Part shown: one piece after another, positions 8,694 through 17,104 of the stretch
How positions within the stretch are numbered: position 1 is the first letter of the stretch
Layout of the letters: the number at the start of each line of letters is the position of its first letter
Source: Actinomadura barringtoniae
GTDB lineage: Bacteria > Actinomycetota > Actinomycetes > Streptosporangiales > Streptosporangiaceae
DNA length: 64,000 bases
Direction: 5' to 3'
Assembly: GCF_017573505.1 (NCBI RefSeq)
Contig: NZ_JAGEOJ010000006.1
Span: 186,001-250,000, forward strand
Made by a program: the position numbers and the translations under genes
The notes under the pieces: generated by a model
Told to the model about the DNA's origin: nothing
What the model saw: the letters and a program-made list of their open reading frames with translations, nothing else
Databases searched by the model: none

Positions 8694-9485
8694 TCAGGTG
8701 AAGGGCTTCACCCCCTGCCCGGAGGTGGCTTGGGTGAGCCGGAAGCTGTCGCCCTGTGTAACGACGATATGGGCGTGGTGCATGAGCCGGTCGACGGTAG
8801 CGGTGGCCAAGGTCTTGGGCATGATCTCGTCGAAGCCCGACGGATGAAGATTTGAGCTGACCGCCAGCGCGCGGCGCTCGTATGCGGCATCGACCAGGCG
8901 ATAGAAGCCTTCGGCGGCGTCCGGGGAGACCGGCAGCAGCCCGATGTCATCGACGATGATCAGGTCAGAGCGGATGATGCGGGTGAGCGCGCGGGCGATG
9001 GAGTCGTCGGCGCGGTGACGGCGGACCAGCGAGCCCAGGTCCTCGATGTTGAACCAGGTGACGGCCAGGCCGGCCTCGACGGCGTTCTGCCCCAGGGCCT
9101 CGCTGAAGTGCGACTTGCCGGTCCCGGACGGACCGCAGACGCAAAGGTTCTCGCGGCGGCGGACCCATTCCAGGCTCTTGAGGGCGTCTTGTGTTGGCCG
9201 CGGGATCGAGGATGCGGTCTCGTCCCAGTCGCCGAAGGTCTTGCCGGCAGGGAACCCGGCCCTCTTGCGGCGGGTGTGCAGGTTGGCGCGGTCTCGTCCG
9301 GCGGCTTCTTCGGCGAGCAGGACGCGGACGACCTCGGCCGGATCCCAGCGCTGGGCCTTGGCAGTGGGGATCAGGTCGGCCAGGGCGCGGCGCATGTGCG
9401 GCAGCTTCAGCCGTTTGGTCAGCTCGATGGCCTCGGCGAGCGGGTCGCCAGTGGAGCCGTGAACGGAACGGAGCGGGGTGGCCAT
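8694..9485 (-). CDS. istB: IS21-family transposition helper ATPase
   Basis: A 263-residue AAA+ ATPase. Walker A is GPSGTGKS near residue 118 and Walker B is LIIVDDIGLLP near residue 178, followed by the IstB hallmark of a short C-terminal arm with RLTQATSG. IstB regulates target choice and stimulates the IstA transposase. The ATG at 9485 shares its A with the TGA stop of istA (TGATG), a standard IS21 arrangement; a TTG one codon earlier is the alternative start. Length is normal for the family and there is no sign of damage. Confidence 0.93.
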   Translation of the reverse strand: MATPLRSVHGSTGDPLAEAIELTKRLKLPHMRRALADLIPTAKAQRWDPAEVVRVLLAEEAAGRDRANLHTRRKRAGFPAGKTFGDWDETASSIPRPTQDALKSLEWVRRRENLCVCGPSGTGKSHFSEALGQNAVEAGLAVTWFNIEDLGSLVRRHRADDSIARALTRIIRSDLIIVDDIGLLPVSPDAAEGFYRLVDAAYERRALAVSSNLHPSGFDEIMPKTLATATVDRLMHHAHIVVTQGDSFRLTQATSGQGVKPFT

Positions 9486-11029
9486 CAAGCGTTGTCCTCA
9501 ACAGAATCGGCGGCGTCATCGGGAGTGGAGTTGGTGACGGGCGGCTGCCCGAAGGAGGCCCAGGCTGAGGTGCCCGGTTGCAGGCTGTGGTCTTCACTGG
9601 CCCGGGTGGGCTCGATGGACTCTCGCGCGGCCTGGTAGTCCAGGATCGACATCAGATCGGCCTCGGCGAACCGGCCGGTGATCGCGGCCGTGCCCAGCGC
9701 CCGGTCGACCTGCTCGGGCGAATAGAGCTTGGCCAGCGAGACCGCTTGGGCCATCTTGGCCTTCATCCGTCGTGTTCCCGCGTTGGCGGCCTCAACCAGC
9801 CAGGACGCGGCGCCAGGTCCGATCATCAAGAACGCCGCTTCTTCGGCCGAGCGGGCCTTGGGCGTGCGGTCGAGTTCCTTATCCTCGCGCGGCGGGTAGT
9901 GTGCCTCGTCGATGACCGGTGTCCCCGGCTTGCTGCGAAGGTGGCGGGCGACCTCGACCGCGCCGCCGTCGGCCCCGATCGCGGTCACGATGAGCTCGTC
10001 GCCGTGGAACCGGGCCCAGACCCGGGTATCGATCAGCTCGTGCGGGACCGAGTAGCGGACGCCCTCGACCGAGATGGTGGCGTTCCAGTTGACCCGCCTG
10101 GTCGTGCCGAACGCGACGGTGAAGGCCTGCTTGGGCAGCAGATGCAGCCGCTGCCGCTCGGTGGCGAGCATCTCGGCGGGCTTGCGCCGGGTCTCGCGAT
10201 GGACCCGCCCGTTGACCTCGTCGCAGAAATCCCGGCAAGCCGTTTCCAGCTCACCGAAACTCCGGAAGCTGTCGCGCAGATTCACGCTGGTGGGGACCAG
10301 GTCGGCCTTGGCGATGCGGACGGTGGCCTCGCTGCCGCCCTTGGACTCGGGATCGGCCGGGACACACGTCTTGATCGTCATTCCGTAATGCCGAGCGACC
10401 TCGACGATCTCGGGGTTGCGGACCGCGATCCCAGCGATGTGATCGACCGACACCGTCTTCTCGTTGTCGGTCAGCGCATAGGCCGGAACCCCGCCGATCC
10501 GCCGCAACGTCGCGTCCAAGCAGGCCACCACCGTCGGCAGTGTCTTGTCCCAGACCGGGATCACCACCCGGAATCGCGACCACGCCAGCCACGCGCACCA
10601 CAACGTGGTCTGACGGCCGCCGATCACCGGACCGGTTCCCCAGTCCCACTGCAACCACAGCCCCGGCTCGGTGACCCACGGCCTATAAACACGCCGCTGA
10701 CCGGCCCGCAGCTGGGCCTTGGCCTCGGCGACAGTGCGGCGGGTGGTGCGCTCCCCGCCGGTGAAGCCCATCGCGACGATTCGCTTGTGCACCACATCGG
10801 CGCGGATCTTGCCGTTCGAGCGGACCACCAGCTCTTCGATCTTCGGCAGGAACGCATCGATCGGTCGCTCACGATGCCGGCGAGCCTCCGGGCTCTGCCC
10901 AGCCGCCCGCATCTTCACATAACGCGCCACCGTGTGGTGGTCGCACCCGGCCAGCTCCGCCGCGGCCCGGTAACTGCCTGTGAGGTCATACGCCTCAAGA
11001 ATCTCCATGATCTCCCTGCTGTTCTTCAC
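9485..11029 (-). CDS. istA: IS21-family transposase
   Basis: A 514-residue DDE transposase. The N-terminal helix-turn-helix (GSYRAAAELAGCDHHTVARYV, about residues 18-38) binds the terminal repeats. The integrase-core DDE residues can be seen in LQWDWGTGP (about 151-159), YALTDNEKTVSV (about 206) and DPESKGGSEATV (about 241-252). A C-terminal beta domain with the family motif PVIDEAHYPPRED near residue 378 follows. It overlaps istB by one base. The start has AGGGA-like sequence upstream (GAACAGCAGGGAG is inside the gene), so the exact start is less certain than the identity. Confidence 0.93.
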   Translation of the reverse strand: MKNSREIMEILEAYDLTGSYRAAAELAGCDHHTVARYVKMRAAGQSPEARRHRERPIDAFLPKIEELVVRSNGKIRADVVHKRIVAMGFTGGERTTRRTVAEAKAQLRAGQRRVYRPWVTEPGLWLQWDWGTGPVIGGRQTTLWCAWLAWSRFRVVIPVWDKTLPTVVACLDATLRRIGGVPAYALTDNEKTVSVDHIAGIAVRNPEIVEVARHYGMTIKTCVPADPESKGGSEATVRIAKADLVPTSVNLRDSFRSFGELETACRDFCDEVNGRVHRETRRKPAEMLATERQRLHLLPKQAFTVAFGTTRRVNWNATISVEGVRYSVPHELIDTRVWARFHGDELIVTAIGADGGAVEVARHLRSKPGTPVIDEAHYPPREDKELDRTPKARSAEEAAFLMIGPGAASWLVEAANAGTRRMKAKMAQAVSLAKLYSPEQVDRALGTAAITGRFAEADLMSILDYQAARESIEPTRASEDHSLQPGTSAWASFGQPPVTNSTPDDAADSVEDNA

Positions 11030-11160
11030 CCGGACGATCTTTCACATGCGGGTGCTGATGTGAACGAACGGGGAGCTATCCAGCCGTACTCGGGGAATCC
11101 CGTGGCCGCCTGTGGGGATCTAAGTGGCCGCCAGCGGGGAGCTTTTCATGGCCGCCGTCA

Positions 11161-11166
11161 CCCGGT
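11161..11166. repeat. Target-site duplication of the IS21 element, right copy (CCCGGT)
   Basis: CCCGGT directly follows the CA terminus of the element; it matches 8574-8579. Confidence 0.85.
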
Positions 11167-11450
11167 GCTGTAGTCGAGCAGGGCCGTGTCTTCCAGGGCG
11201 GTGTGGGCGTGCGCTTCCACCTAGTCCAGCCGTCCCCCGGACGCACATCGCCAGCCCCTGCACGTAGTGGGCGTGAGCCCGAATTCAATCGTTCACCGCA
11301 CTCAACGCATTCCGCACGCAGGTGTCGAGCGCCGTGGCCGCCGCAGCGAGCTCGCCGAGGCTGACGAGGGCGAACGCGCGGAGCGTGTACGCCAGAAACC
11401 GCGCCCCGGTGTACTCACCGGCGTCAGTTTGGCCAAGCGGTGCCGAGTCG
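11161..11450 (-). pseudogene. 5' side of the IS21-interrupted LuxR/TPR regulator gene
   Basis: On the minus strand DAGEYTGARFLAYTLRAFAL and AAAATALDTCVRNALSAVND read like a TPR helix pair. A TGA (expected Trp) then interrupts, the same frame continues IRAHAHYVQGLAMCVRGTAGL, a frameshift follows, and VEAHAHTALEDTALLDYSTG leads to the element boundary at 11161. The sequence therefore carries a nonsense codon, a frameshift and the insertion, and must be dead. Upstream of about 11450 nothing of the regulator (ATPase domain) is recognisable, so the gene was already truncated. Confidence 0.6.
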
Positions 11451-11706
11451 AACACCGGGAAGGCCTGCGCGCGCGGCCCACCCACCCACCGTGAAGCGCC
11501 CGCCCTCAAGGTGGGCGGTGCCGGGCCAAAGGCGCGTGCCCCAAGCGCCGACCGGCCCCAACGACACATTGCCCCCGCCCGTCGTGGACGAACCGTGCCT
11601 TTAAGTTGATCGTCGGCCGATCTTGATCCGGTCGCCGAACGGCGAACAGTAGACGATGGGTTCGTGCTGGTCGGCGGAAAATGTATCCCCAAGCCGAGCC
11701 ACCAGT

Positions 11707-12267
11707 CTATTGAGTCCGTGGGGTGCGTCGAGGTAGGCGTACGAAGCTTTCGAGGGCGGGTGGGCGCGGCAGCTCGAGCGCCTGTGCCCAAGGAGCCTTG
11801 GTGATCTCAGAGGCGTCGGCGGGCACGTCGGGGTAGGTGATGAGGCGAAATCTGATGGGCCCGGCATAGTTCGCCGAGTCGACGGCCAGGGTGAGCTTCA
11901 GCTGCTCGCCAGACTGGATCTTGCGGCATCCAAGCTCGGCGGTCTTCCCCTCACGTGAGACTGAGGGCGGGGAATCACCGGAGCCAGGCTCGAACCAAAC
12001 GCCGTCCTCATCAAGGATCTCCACGCGCACTTGGGTGACAGCCCACTGCGTCGTGAGAGCGAGCCGGAGCGCCAGCTGGGAATCGGCCGACCCGTGGATT
12101 GGCAGGAGCTCAGCGTCGAAAATGGGAGTGCGTATGGCGTGAACTTCGCCCTCTGCGGCGTCAGCCTGACGTCGGCTTTCCCGCCGTGCCTGAATCGCCA
12201 CGATCGTGGCGACCATGGATATGACGATGGCGACGCACGCCGCGCCGAAGGAGAGCCAATCAGCCAT
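11707..12267 (-). CDS. Single-pass membrane protein of unknown function
   Basis: A 186-residue protein starting MADWLSFGAACVAIVISM. One N-terminal transmembrane helix (about 5-25) is followed by the basic stretch QARRESRRQADAA, then a beta-rich domain with VTQVRVEILDEDGVWFEPG and RFRLITYPDVP. This layout (membrane anchor plus Ig-like beta domain) occurs in many actinobacterial hypothetical proteins and does not fix a function. The 58-aa gene lies 21 nt upstream in the same direction, so the two probably form a short operon. Sequence composition is less GC-rich than the catabolic genes, in keeping with the island. Confidence 0.7.
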   Translation of the reverse strand: MADWLSFGAACVAIVISMVATIVAIQARRESRRQADAAEGEVHAIRTPIFDAELLPIHGSADSQLALRLALTTQWAVTQVRVEILDEDGVWFEPGSGDSPPSVSREGKTAELGCRKIQSGEQLKLTLAVDSANYAGPIRFRLITYPDVPADASEITKAPWAQALELPRPPALESFVRLPRRTPRTQ

Positions 12268-12288
12268 GCTGCGAGGCTAGCTGACGAC

Positions 12289-12465
12289 TCAACCGTTGGC
12301 CTTGAGTTCTGTGATGGTGGACCGCCAGGTCGAGACCTGCCTGACGATTGTGTCGCCGGGGATCTCGGCGCGCATCGCTTCCCGGACGAACGCGGTCATC
12401 TCGTCGAGGGTCATGCCGTACTTGGCGCTGGCGGCTACTACTTTGGCCGTGCGCTCGGTTGCCAT
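12289..12465 (-). CDS. Small helical protein of unknown function (58 aa)
   Basis: MATERTAKVVAASAKYGMTL begins a compact, Lys/Glu-rich helical protein ending in TWRSTITELKANG. ATG 12465 was chosen because the upstream frame is atypical, although the ribosome site is weak (CAGCTG). It precedes the membrane protein by 21 nt. It resembles small DNA-binding or antitoxin-like proteins in size only; no family is recognised. Confidence 0.5.
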   Translation of the reverse strand: MATERTAKVVAASAKYGMTLDEMTAFVREAMRAEIPGDTIVRQVSTWRSTITELKANG

Positions 12466-12639
12466 CAGCTGTAGCAGAAAGCCTGGACGCCGCTGAACGG
12501 GCCAGCGGCGTAGCCATTTTGCAGGGTGATGCGCAGGGAGGACTGTCTGCATCCACGGCGCATGAGCGCGTCTTGTCGCGGTGTATCACAGCCGTGAATT
12601 TGGTCGCTTTAGGTCAGGCGATCCGAGATGCTGTGGTGC

Positions 12640-13497
12640 ATGACTGAGGATGTCCCGGAAGTGGATGAGCTGCAGTTGAGACGCATCCCGATCCGATCAT
12701 TGAGGGGACGGACCGAGGAAGCGACCGCAGCTGTGCGCCAGGGCATCTATCTGGACGAGCTTGAGCGCCAGGCGGTCATCGTTAACAGCAACATCGTTGC
12801 TGCCTGGCGTCGAGCGATAGGTGGTTGTTCTCCGACGGATCCGGAAGTATGGGCGGCGTTGCAGGCTGCCTTGTTTGCAGCGATCGTGGTTCAGCGGGTG
12901 TTGCGTCCGGGTAGGGTTCGCCGGCACCCACATCATCAGAGTCAGCAAGAATCGCAAGACTTTGCTGACCTCCGTGGGCAGCGTCTTCGAGCGATGCTCG
13001 GCGTCAGTGCTGATAGCGCGCTGCTCCGGGTGGGGAGCGTTCGTGACCCATTTGAACATGTGGATGAACGTCTCGATCAGCTCATGACTCCGGATGCTGT
13101 CTCGTTGTCTGACTGGTACATCTCGTCGGGTAGGGCGCTCGTCACTCCGGGGGCATCCTCAGACTCGCTGCGGGAGGGCTATGGGCTGCGGGTCTTCTTT
13201 CCAGCGGGTGGCGTCCTCTACTTCGGTGATGAAGTCCTTGATCTGTATGCGCTGGATATCGAGATGCTGCGCATTCGGGACGCGATCAATACTGCTCGGC
13301 CGGAGTTGCACCGGAAAGCCCCTAGCCGCAACCTCTTCGGTGGTGCCCAGCTGGTGGATCTCCTGCCAGAGACCCATGTTCAGCAGCGTGCGATGGATTG
13401 GCTCTCGGACCGAGAACGCCGAGGTCATGGTCTTGGAGTCCGGCTTATTGTGTCGCCTGACGATGACAGTGAGACGACAGAGTCTGCAAGCGACTGA
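12640..13497 (+). CDS. Hypothetical protein (285 aa)
   Basis: The product starts MTEDVPEVDELQLRRIPIR; an ATG four codons earlier is possible. It is soluble and mixed alpha/beta, with WAALQAALFAAIVVQRVLRP near residue 70 and GLRVFFPAGGVLYFGDEVLDLY near residue 180. Codon use is coding-like but less GC-biased than the chromosomal genes around 40 kb. It is transcribed divergently from the 58-aa/membrane-protein pair. No conserved domain or catalytic motif is recognised. It may be an accessory gene of the mobile island. Confidence 0.65.
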   Translation: MTEDVPEVDELQLRRIPIRSLRGRTEEATAAVRQGIYLDELERQAVIVNSNIVAAWRRAIGGCSPTDPEVWAALQAALFAAIVVQRVLRPGRVRRHPHHQSQQESQDFADLRGQRLRAMLGVSADSALLRVGSVRDPFEHVDERLDQLMTPDAVSLSDWYISSGRALVTPGASSDSLREGYGLRVFFPAGGVLYFGDEVLDLYALDIEMLRIRDAINTARPELHRKAPSRNLFGGAQLVDLLPETHVQQRAMDWLSDRERRGHGLGVRLIVSPDDDSETTESASD

Positions 13498-13682
13498 AGC
13501 CCTGGGCAGGCCACGAAGGCAGCCACCCAAGGGTGCCTGGCGCCTTCACTCAGCGCAGCGTAGCGCGTAGATCGTCGAGGCCGACTCTGTACGGTCAAGG
13601 GCGGCCCGACTCCGCCGCGCTGCGAGAGGCCACACCGCTTGTGGAAGACCCTCGGTGGCACCGGCCACGTTGGGGGCGCGGA

Positions 13683-14402
13683 TCACTTCGTCATCGTCCA
13701 CCGCCCATCAGCGTGCACCGTGAACAGGAACGCTCCCTCCGGGAGCTGAACCTCACCGTCGTAGGCACCGATCTCGTTGACCATGTTCTCTGTGTCGCCG
13801 TCCCGTGTGTACGCGTCCACGATGAAGTTCGACTCTCCCGTATGCCTCAGCTTTGCCGTCGCCAAGCCAGATGACGGCGGGTCAAGGGCGAGCACGTCAT
13901 CGCCTTTCCCGGTCACTTTCGTTGCTGCCCAGCGGCGCGCTTCGGCGAGCGGCTTCAGCTTCACCGTCCATGCACCGTCCGCCTTGATCTTGAGGGCCTG
14001 GGTGGTGGACCCCTGCTCGATGTTGAACAGCATCGTCCCCTTGTACCGGCCAATGGCATTGACCAGCCCCTCACCATCCTCGCCGCCTGGCTGGACCGTA
14101 TCCACGATGAAGTTCGACGAGCCGGAATGAGTGATGGCGGCAAGCCAGATCTCACCTCCGTCCTTGATGCGCAGCACCCTGTCGCCATGGCCTCGATAGG
14201 ACTGCGGTTTGGCGGTCGGCTGGGGCGGCGTGGGTTGACCGGCGGCCGGCTGCTCGCTCGGCCCTGGACTGGAGGGCGGAGCCGGAGAAACGGATGGCGG
14301 CGTCCGGCCGGTGTTGCTGTCTTCGCAGGCCGCAGCCAGGGCCAGCGCGGGCAGAAGAACGCTGAACACGACAGCGCTGTGAAGGGGGCTGTTCTGGGAC
14401 AT
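13683..14402 (-). CDS. Lipoprotein with two tandem copies of a beta-rich domain
   Basis: A 239-residue secreted lipoprotein. The signal sequence ends in ALALAAAC, giving lipidation at Cys26. A Pro/Ser-rich linker (about 30-68) leads to two related domains at about 74-155 and 163-239. Each has a GxGDxVL opening, then SSNFIVD or ESNFIVD, a GLVNAIG / NMVNEIG turn, and a closing ADGxWT strand (ADGAWTV and ADGRWTM). The duplication is visible by eye. Such domains are probably ligand-binding or cell-wall-facing; the function is unknown. It starts at an ATG in a good lipoprotein context and stands alone, convergent with the plus-strand gene before it. Confidence 0.8.
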   Translation of the reverse strand: MSQNSPLHSAVVFSVLLPALALAAACEDSNTGRTPPSVSPAPPSSPGPSEQPAAGQPTPPQPTAKPQSYRGHGDRVLRIKDGGEIWLAAITHSGSSNFIVDTVQPGGEDGEGLVNAIGRYKGTMLFNIEQGSTTQALKIKADGAWTVKLKPLAEARRWAATKVTGKGDDVLALDPPSSGLATAKLRHTGESNFIVDAYTRDGDTENMVNEIGAYDGEVQLPEGAFLFTVHADGRWTMTK

Positions 14403-14601
14403 GTGCTACTCCCGGAGGCGAAGGATGAGGCTGCCGGGGCGTGGGCGACGTCGTGAGCAGACCGCGTCGGCCAATGATCCGTCGGCGAGGTAGGACGCCT
14501 GAGAGTGACGCGTCGTTCACGCACTGGTGGGAACTGGCATCATCCGGACACACGAGATCGCCTGCGAGGTCGCGGCACGATGAACGCGCAAACAGCAGCA
14601 G

Positions 14602-14829
14602 GTGATGGGTTCTCCTCCCCCCGATGCGGTGGCCCGATCGCCGTTCACCAAGACCGCCACACCGGCCACCGGCGTCGTCCTGGCCAGAGACGCACAGCAC
14701 GCTCTGGCCGAGGCGTTCACCGCCAAGGCATGGCCGGTCGAGGCCGAGCACGCCGTTGAGGGCGGCATGTACATGCTGTTCCCCGGCCCGTCACACGTCA
14801 TGATCACCCGGTCGGCGGATCTTCCCTAG
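14602..14829 (+). CDS. Possible small protein (75 aa), unknown
   Basis: The frame reads MMGSPPPDAVARSPFTKTAT, then ARDAQHALAEAFTAKAWPVE and GGMYMLFPGPSHVMITRSAD. The second half looks protein-like (amphipathic helix, then strands) but there is no clear ribosome site, and the gene lies just before a nonsense-broken gene, so it may itself be a remnant. Confidence 0.35.
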   Translation: MMGSPPPDAVARSPFTKTATPATGVVLARDAQHALAEAFTAKAWPVEAEHAVEGGMYMLFPGPSHVMITRSADLP

Positions 14830-14887
14830 CGGACCGGGAGGATCCAGACGACCCCGAGCTGGACCTCACCCGGCCCTGCGCATCGAC

Positions 14888-15796
14888 ATGAACGCACTCG
14901 CCACGGGTGAGACGTCCTGGACCGAGCTGCCGGCCAGTGAAGGTGCCGCAGCGATGGTCGAGCACGGTGCCCGGTTCCTGGCCGCCGCGCGCGCCGACGC
15001 GGTCGCCGTGCTCCGCAACGACCGTGCCTGCGCGATCTGCGATGACCGCTATCCCGCCGGTCATCTGCTCGCCCCGCGCGGGGAGGGAGTCACGGTGTAC
15101 CCGGCCTGCGCGTTCGACGAGGATCTGGGCGGAGCCGACACCGCCCAGCTCACCTTCTTCGTGGATCGGCTGCTGCACGACGACCTTGCGGCGCCCGCCG
15201 GGTGGTCCGCCATCATCGCGTTCCTGGCCTGCGCCAGGCCGGGTCTGGGAGACCAGCTCGAACAGTGGTGGCATGACCGCGGCACCCTCTATGTGCCGCT
15301 CGGCTATTGGAATGACCCGGGCAAGATCTGAATCTGGCTGCCGAGCCCCGATGCCCGCCCAGAAGCGCTCAGAGCTTTCGGGCCCGGTGCTCACCTGGCC
15401 GCCGTCATCGACGCCATCGATGCCGCCTATCCCGATCTCCGCGACCGCGCTCGGCGGGCCCTCGCCGAGGCCGCGCCCGTCGACTACGAGCTCATGCTTG
15501 ACGAGGAGAACGCGGGCCAGCGGCTGATCGAGGAGATGTGGCCGGCCGTCATCGCTTACACGGTCGCCTTCACCACCCAGGCTCTGGGCCGGCCAACAGA
15601 ACGGCACCCACTCACCCCCGTCATGCAGTCGTTGGACGACCTGGACGGTCATTGGGCCGAGCTCGGCAGCACGCTCGATCAAAGCGCCGTCACTGACACC
15701 CTCCTCGCCGGTATCGAGGTGACAGCGGCACGCTGTTCGGAGAACATTCCTAAGCCGTCACTAAGCCTCTGGGCCGGGGGTGAGGGAGGCCGCTGA
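14888..15796 (+). pseudogene. Unknown gene interrupted by an in-frame TGA
   Basis: ATG 14888 opens a coding-like frame (MNALATGETSWTELPASEG) with two Cys pairs suggestive of a metal site (CAICDDRYPAGHLL). It runs to NDPGKI and a TGA at 15329-15331. The same frame then stays open for 155 more codons with clearly protein-like sequence (RRALAEAAPVDYELMLDEEN, EEMWPAVIAYTVAF) to 15796. Both halves together would give about 300 residues. The simplest reading is a nonsense mutation; an alternative is two overlapping genes with an undetected restart at 15494. No family is recognised. Confidence 0.5.
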
Positions 15797-15868
15797 TCTT
15801 CAAGACCCCCACCACATCACATGCTTCAGAACGGCCGTGCTCTATAGCTTCGAGCGTTCAGTGCAACC

Positions 15869-15952
15869 ATGATCCTTTTGATGGCGATCGCCGCCTTCTA
15901 CGCGTCTTTGGTACGCAAGAAAGAAGAAGGATCCGAGGAGCAGCCTCAGTAG
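15869..15952 (+). CDS. Candidate 27-aa single-pass membrane microprotein
   Basis: MILLMAIAAFYASLVRKKEE gives a hydrophobic helix of about 15 residues followed by a strongly charged tail (RKKEEGSEEQPQ). The frame ends at TAG just before a stem-loop terminator. No good ribosome site is seen (CAACC before ATG), so it is only a candidate. Confidence 0.35.
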   Translation: MILLMAIAAFYASLVRKKEEGSEEQPQ

Positions 15953-15963
15953 CCCTACTGAAA

Positions 15964-16018
15964 CACGAAAGCCCTCGGCCTCACGCCCCTCAGTGGGATA
16001 GGAGCCGGGGGCTTCGTT
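15964..16018. terminator. Stem-loop terminator between convergent genes
   Basis: ACGAAAGCCCTCGGC pairs with GCCGGGGGCTTCGT across a loop of about 26 nt with one bulge and one mismatch. It lies 10 nt past the stop of the minus-strand lipoprotein remnant and just past the 27-aa frame on the plus strand, so it may serve both. Confidence 0.6.
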
Positions 16019-16027
16019 GTATCTGGA

Positions 16028-16434
16028 CTACTTGATATTAGCCGTGACGATCTCTCTGCCCAGCGGGTCGGTGAACACGACCTTGGTGAGCGGGGTGGAG
16101 ATGCGGAAGTCCACGGTGCCCTTCGCGGTGCGGCCGGTGACCAACTCGATGTGCTGAAGCTCTCCGAGCTCGCTGGTGATGTACGACTGCGTCTCGGTGC
16201 CGGCGGAGTCCACGGCCTTGAAGAAGCCCGCATTCACGTCCAGCGTCTTGGCCCGGTTGTTGGTGACGGAGACCTTCACCTTGCCCGTACCGGCGTTCGT
16301 CGCGGTCAAGGTGACGCCCTGCTCCGCGGACTGGATGGCGGGCTTGGTCGCGCACTCGTTCGTGGCCTGCTGCGTGGCACAGCCGCAGGCTGTCAGCCCG
16401 AGGCCCCGGCCAGGGCGATCATGGTGACTGCCAT
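16028..16434 (-). pseudogene. Frameshifted lipoprotein gene
   Basis: From ATG 16434 the frame reads MAVTMIALAGASG and hits TGA. A 1-base shift restores LTACGCATQQATNECATKPA, in which LTAC is a lipobox, and the remaining frame runs MTATNAGTGKVKVSVTNNRA to the stop at 16028. The intact protein would be a small secreted lipoprotein with one beta-sandwich domain that could shape a cell-surface ligand site; no specific family is certain. A single missing base (or a sequencing error) between the signal peptide and the Cys explains the break. A terminator hairpin lies on each side of the gene. Confidence 0.6.
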
Positions 16435-16473
16435 GACGACCTTCTTCAGGTGCTCTCGTCTATGTAAGAAAGA

Positions 16474-16500
16474 GGCCCCCTCGCCGTGTGCGAGGGGGCC
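16474..16500. terminator. Perfect 11-bp stem-loop terminator
   Basis: GGCCCCCTCGC and GCGAGGGGGCC pair around CGTGT. On the minus strand it is followed by TCTTTCTT, on the plus strand by TTCGTCGTTC, so it could act in both directions. Confidence 0.7.
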
Positions 16501-16871
16501 TTCGTCGTTCGATTGATTGTGTGGGTTCCTTACCCCAGGGACATGCTCCCGTCACTCCCGGCCATCGCAACATCCAACGCCCCGTCCCCTGCCGTAAACT
16601 TGATGGCAACCCGATCGAGCGACTCGGGCGACGACTAAGGAGAATCGCGGCTAGGCCATCCGGCAACACCCGCGATCACCGGGCAAGATCTGAATTGCCC
16701 GAGGGCACGAGCGGGACACGCTCGTTGCAGATCGATTCACAGATCGACAATGCTTTGACCCGAACGACCGTTCCGGATGGCGGTCTCGGCCCAACCAGGA
16801 TCAAGCCTGGTGGAGCTGAGGCACGCCTCTCTCTCCAGGCTCTATGGCCAGAAATTAAGGAGAAAGAGGCC
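16501..16871. other. Intergenic stretch without a supported gene
   Basis: Frames on both strands are short and atypical. It contains a second exact copy (16679-16695) of the 17-bp sequence CCGGGCAAGATCTGAAT, which also overlaps the TGA stop at 15329-15331. Confidence 0.5.
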
Positions 16872-17096
16872 GTGAGCCGCAAGGATACATTCTTCTACCT
16901 GTCCATCAGCGCACTGCTGTTCTTGTGCACCATCGGATGGGCCAGCCCTGGACACCACGTGGGCAAGGGCGATGTCGGTCTGGGGCTCACTGTGGCCGTC
17001 TCCTTCCTGGCGGTGGTCAGCTTTGTCTACCAGGGCGCGGCCAAGAGGAAGAAGAAGCGGGCGAAGCCCGCTAGCAGCCGCACACCGTCCCCGTGA
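16872..17096 (+). CDS. Small membrane protein with two helices (74 aa)
   Basis: The GTG start at 16872 follows AAGGAG (TTAAGGAGAAAGAGGCC), a good ribosome site. The product VSRKDTFFYLSISALLFLCT has a first hydrophobic segment at about 8-24 and a second at about 38-54 (LGLTVAVSFLAVVSFVY), then a Lys/Arg-rich cytoplasmic tail (KRKKKRAKPASS). Topology is probably N-in, C-in. No family is recognised. It stands alone in the island between a gene-less stretch and a decayed paralog block. Confidence 0.6.
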   Translation: MSRKDTFFYLSISALLFLCTIGWASPGHHVGKGDVGLGLTVAVSFLAVVSFVYQGAAKRKKKRAKPASSRTPSP

Positions 17097-17104
17097 GCCG
17101 CGCC

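Larger units (their letters stand above)
8580..11160. mobile_element. Complete IS21-family insertion sequence
   Basis: A 2581-bp element with termini TG...CA, flanked by a 6-bp target duplication CCCGGT. The inverted repeats share TG, then a conserved 17-bp core CTCCCCGCTGGCGGCCA at 8599-8615 and, inverted, 11125-11141. Several further partial repeats of GGCCA-TTAGC/CCCC type follow inside each end, as is typical for the multiple transposase sites of IS21. It carries istA (9485-11029) and istB (8694-9485), overlapping at TGATG. Both genes look intact, so the element may still be active. It interrupts a LuxR/TPR regulator gene. Confidence 0.9.

Noticed and set aside
15329..15331. Selenocysteine or programmed readthrough at the internal TGA
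   Set aside because: No stem-loop like a SECIS element follows and no selenoprotein family is recognised; nonsense mutation is simpler.
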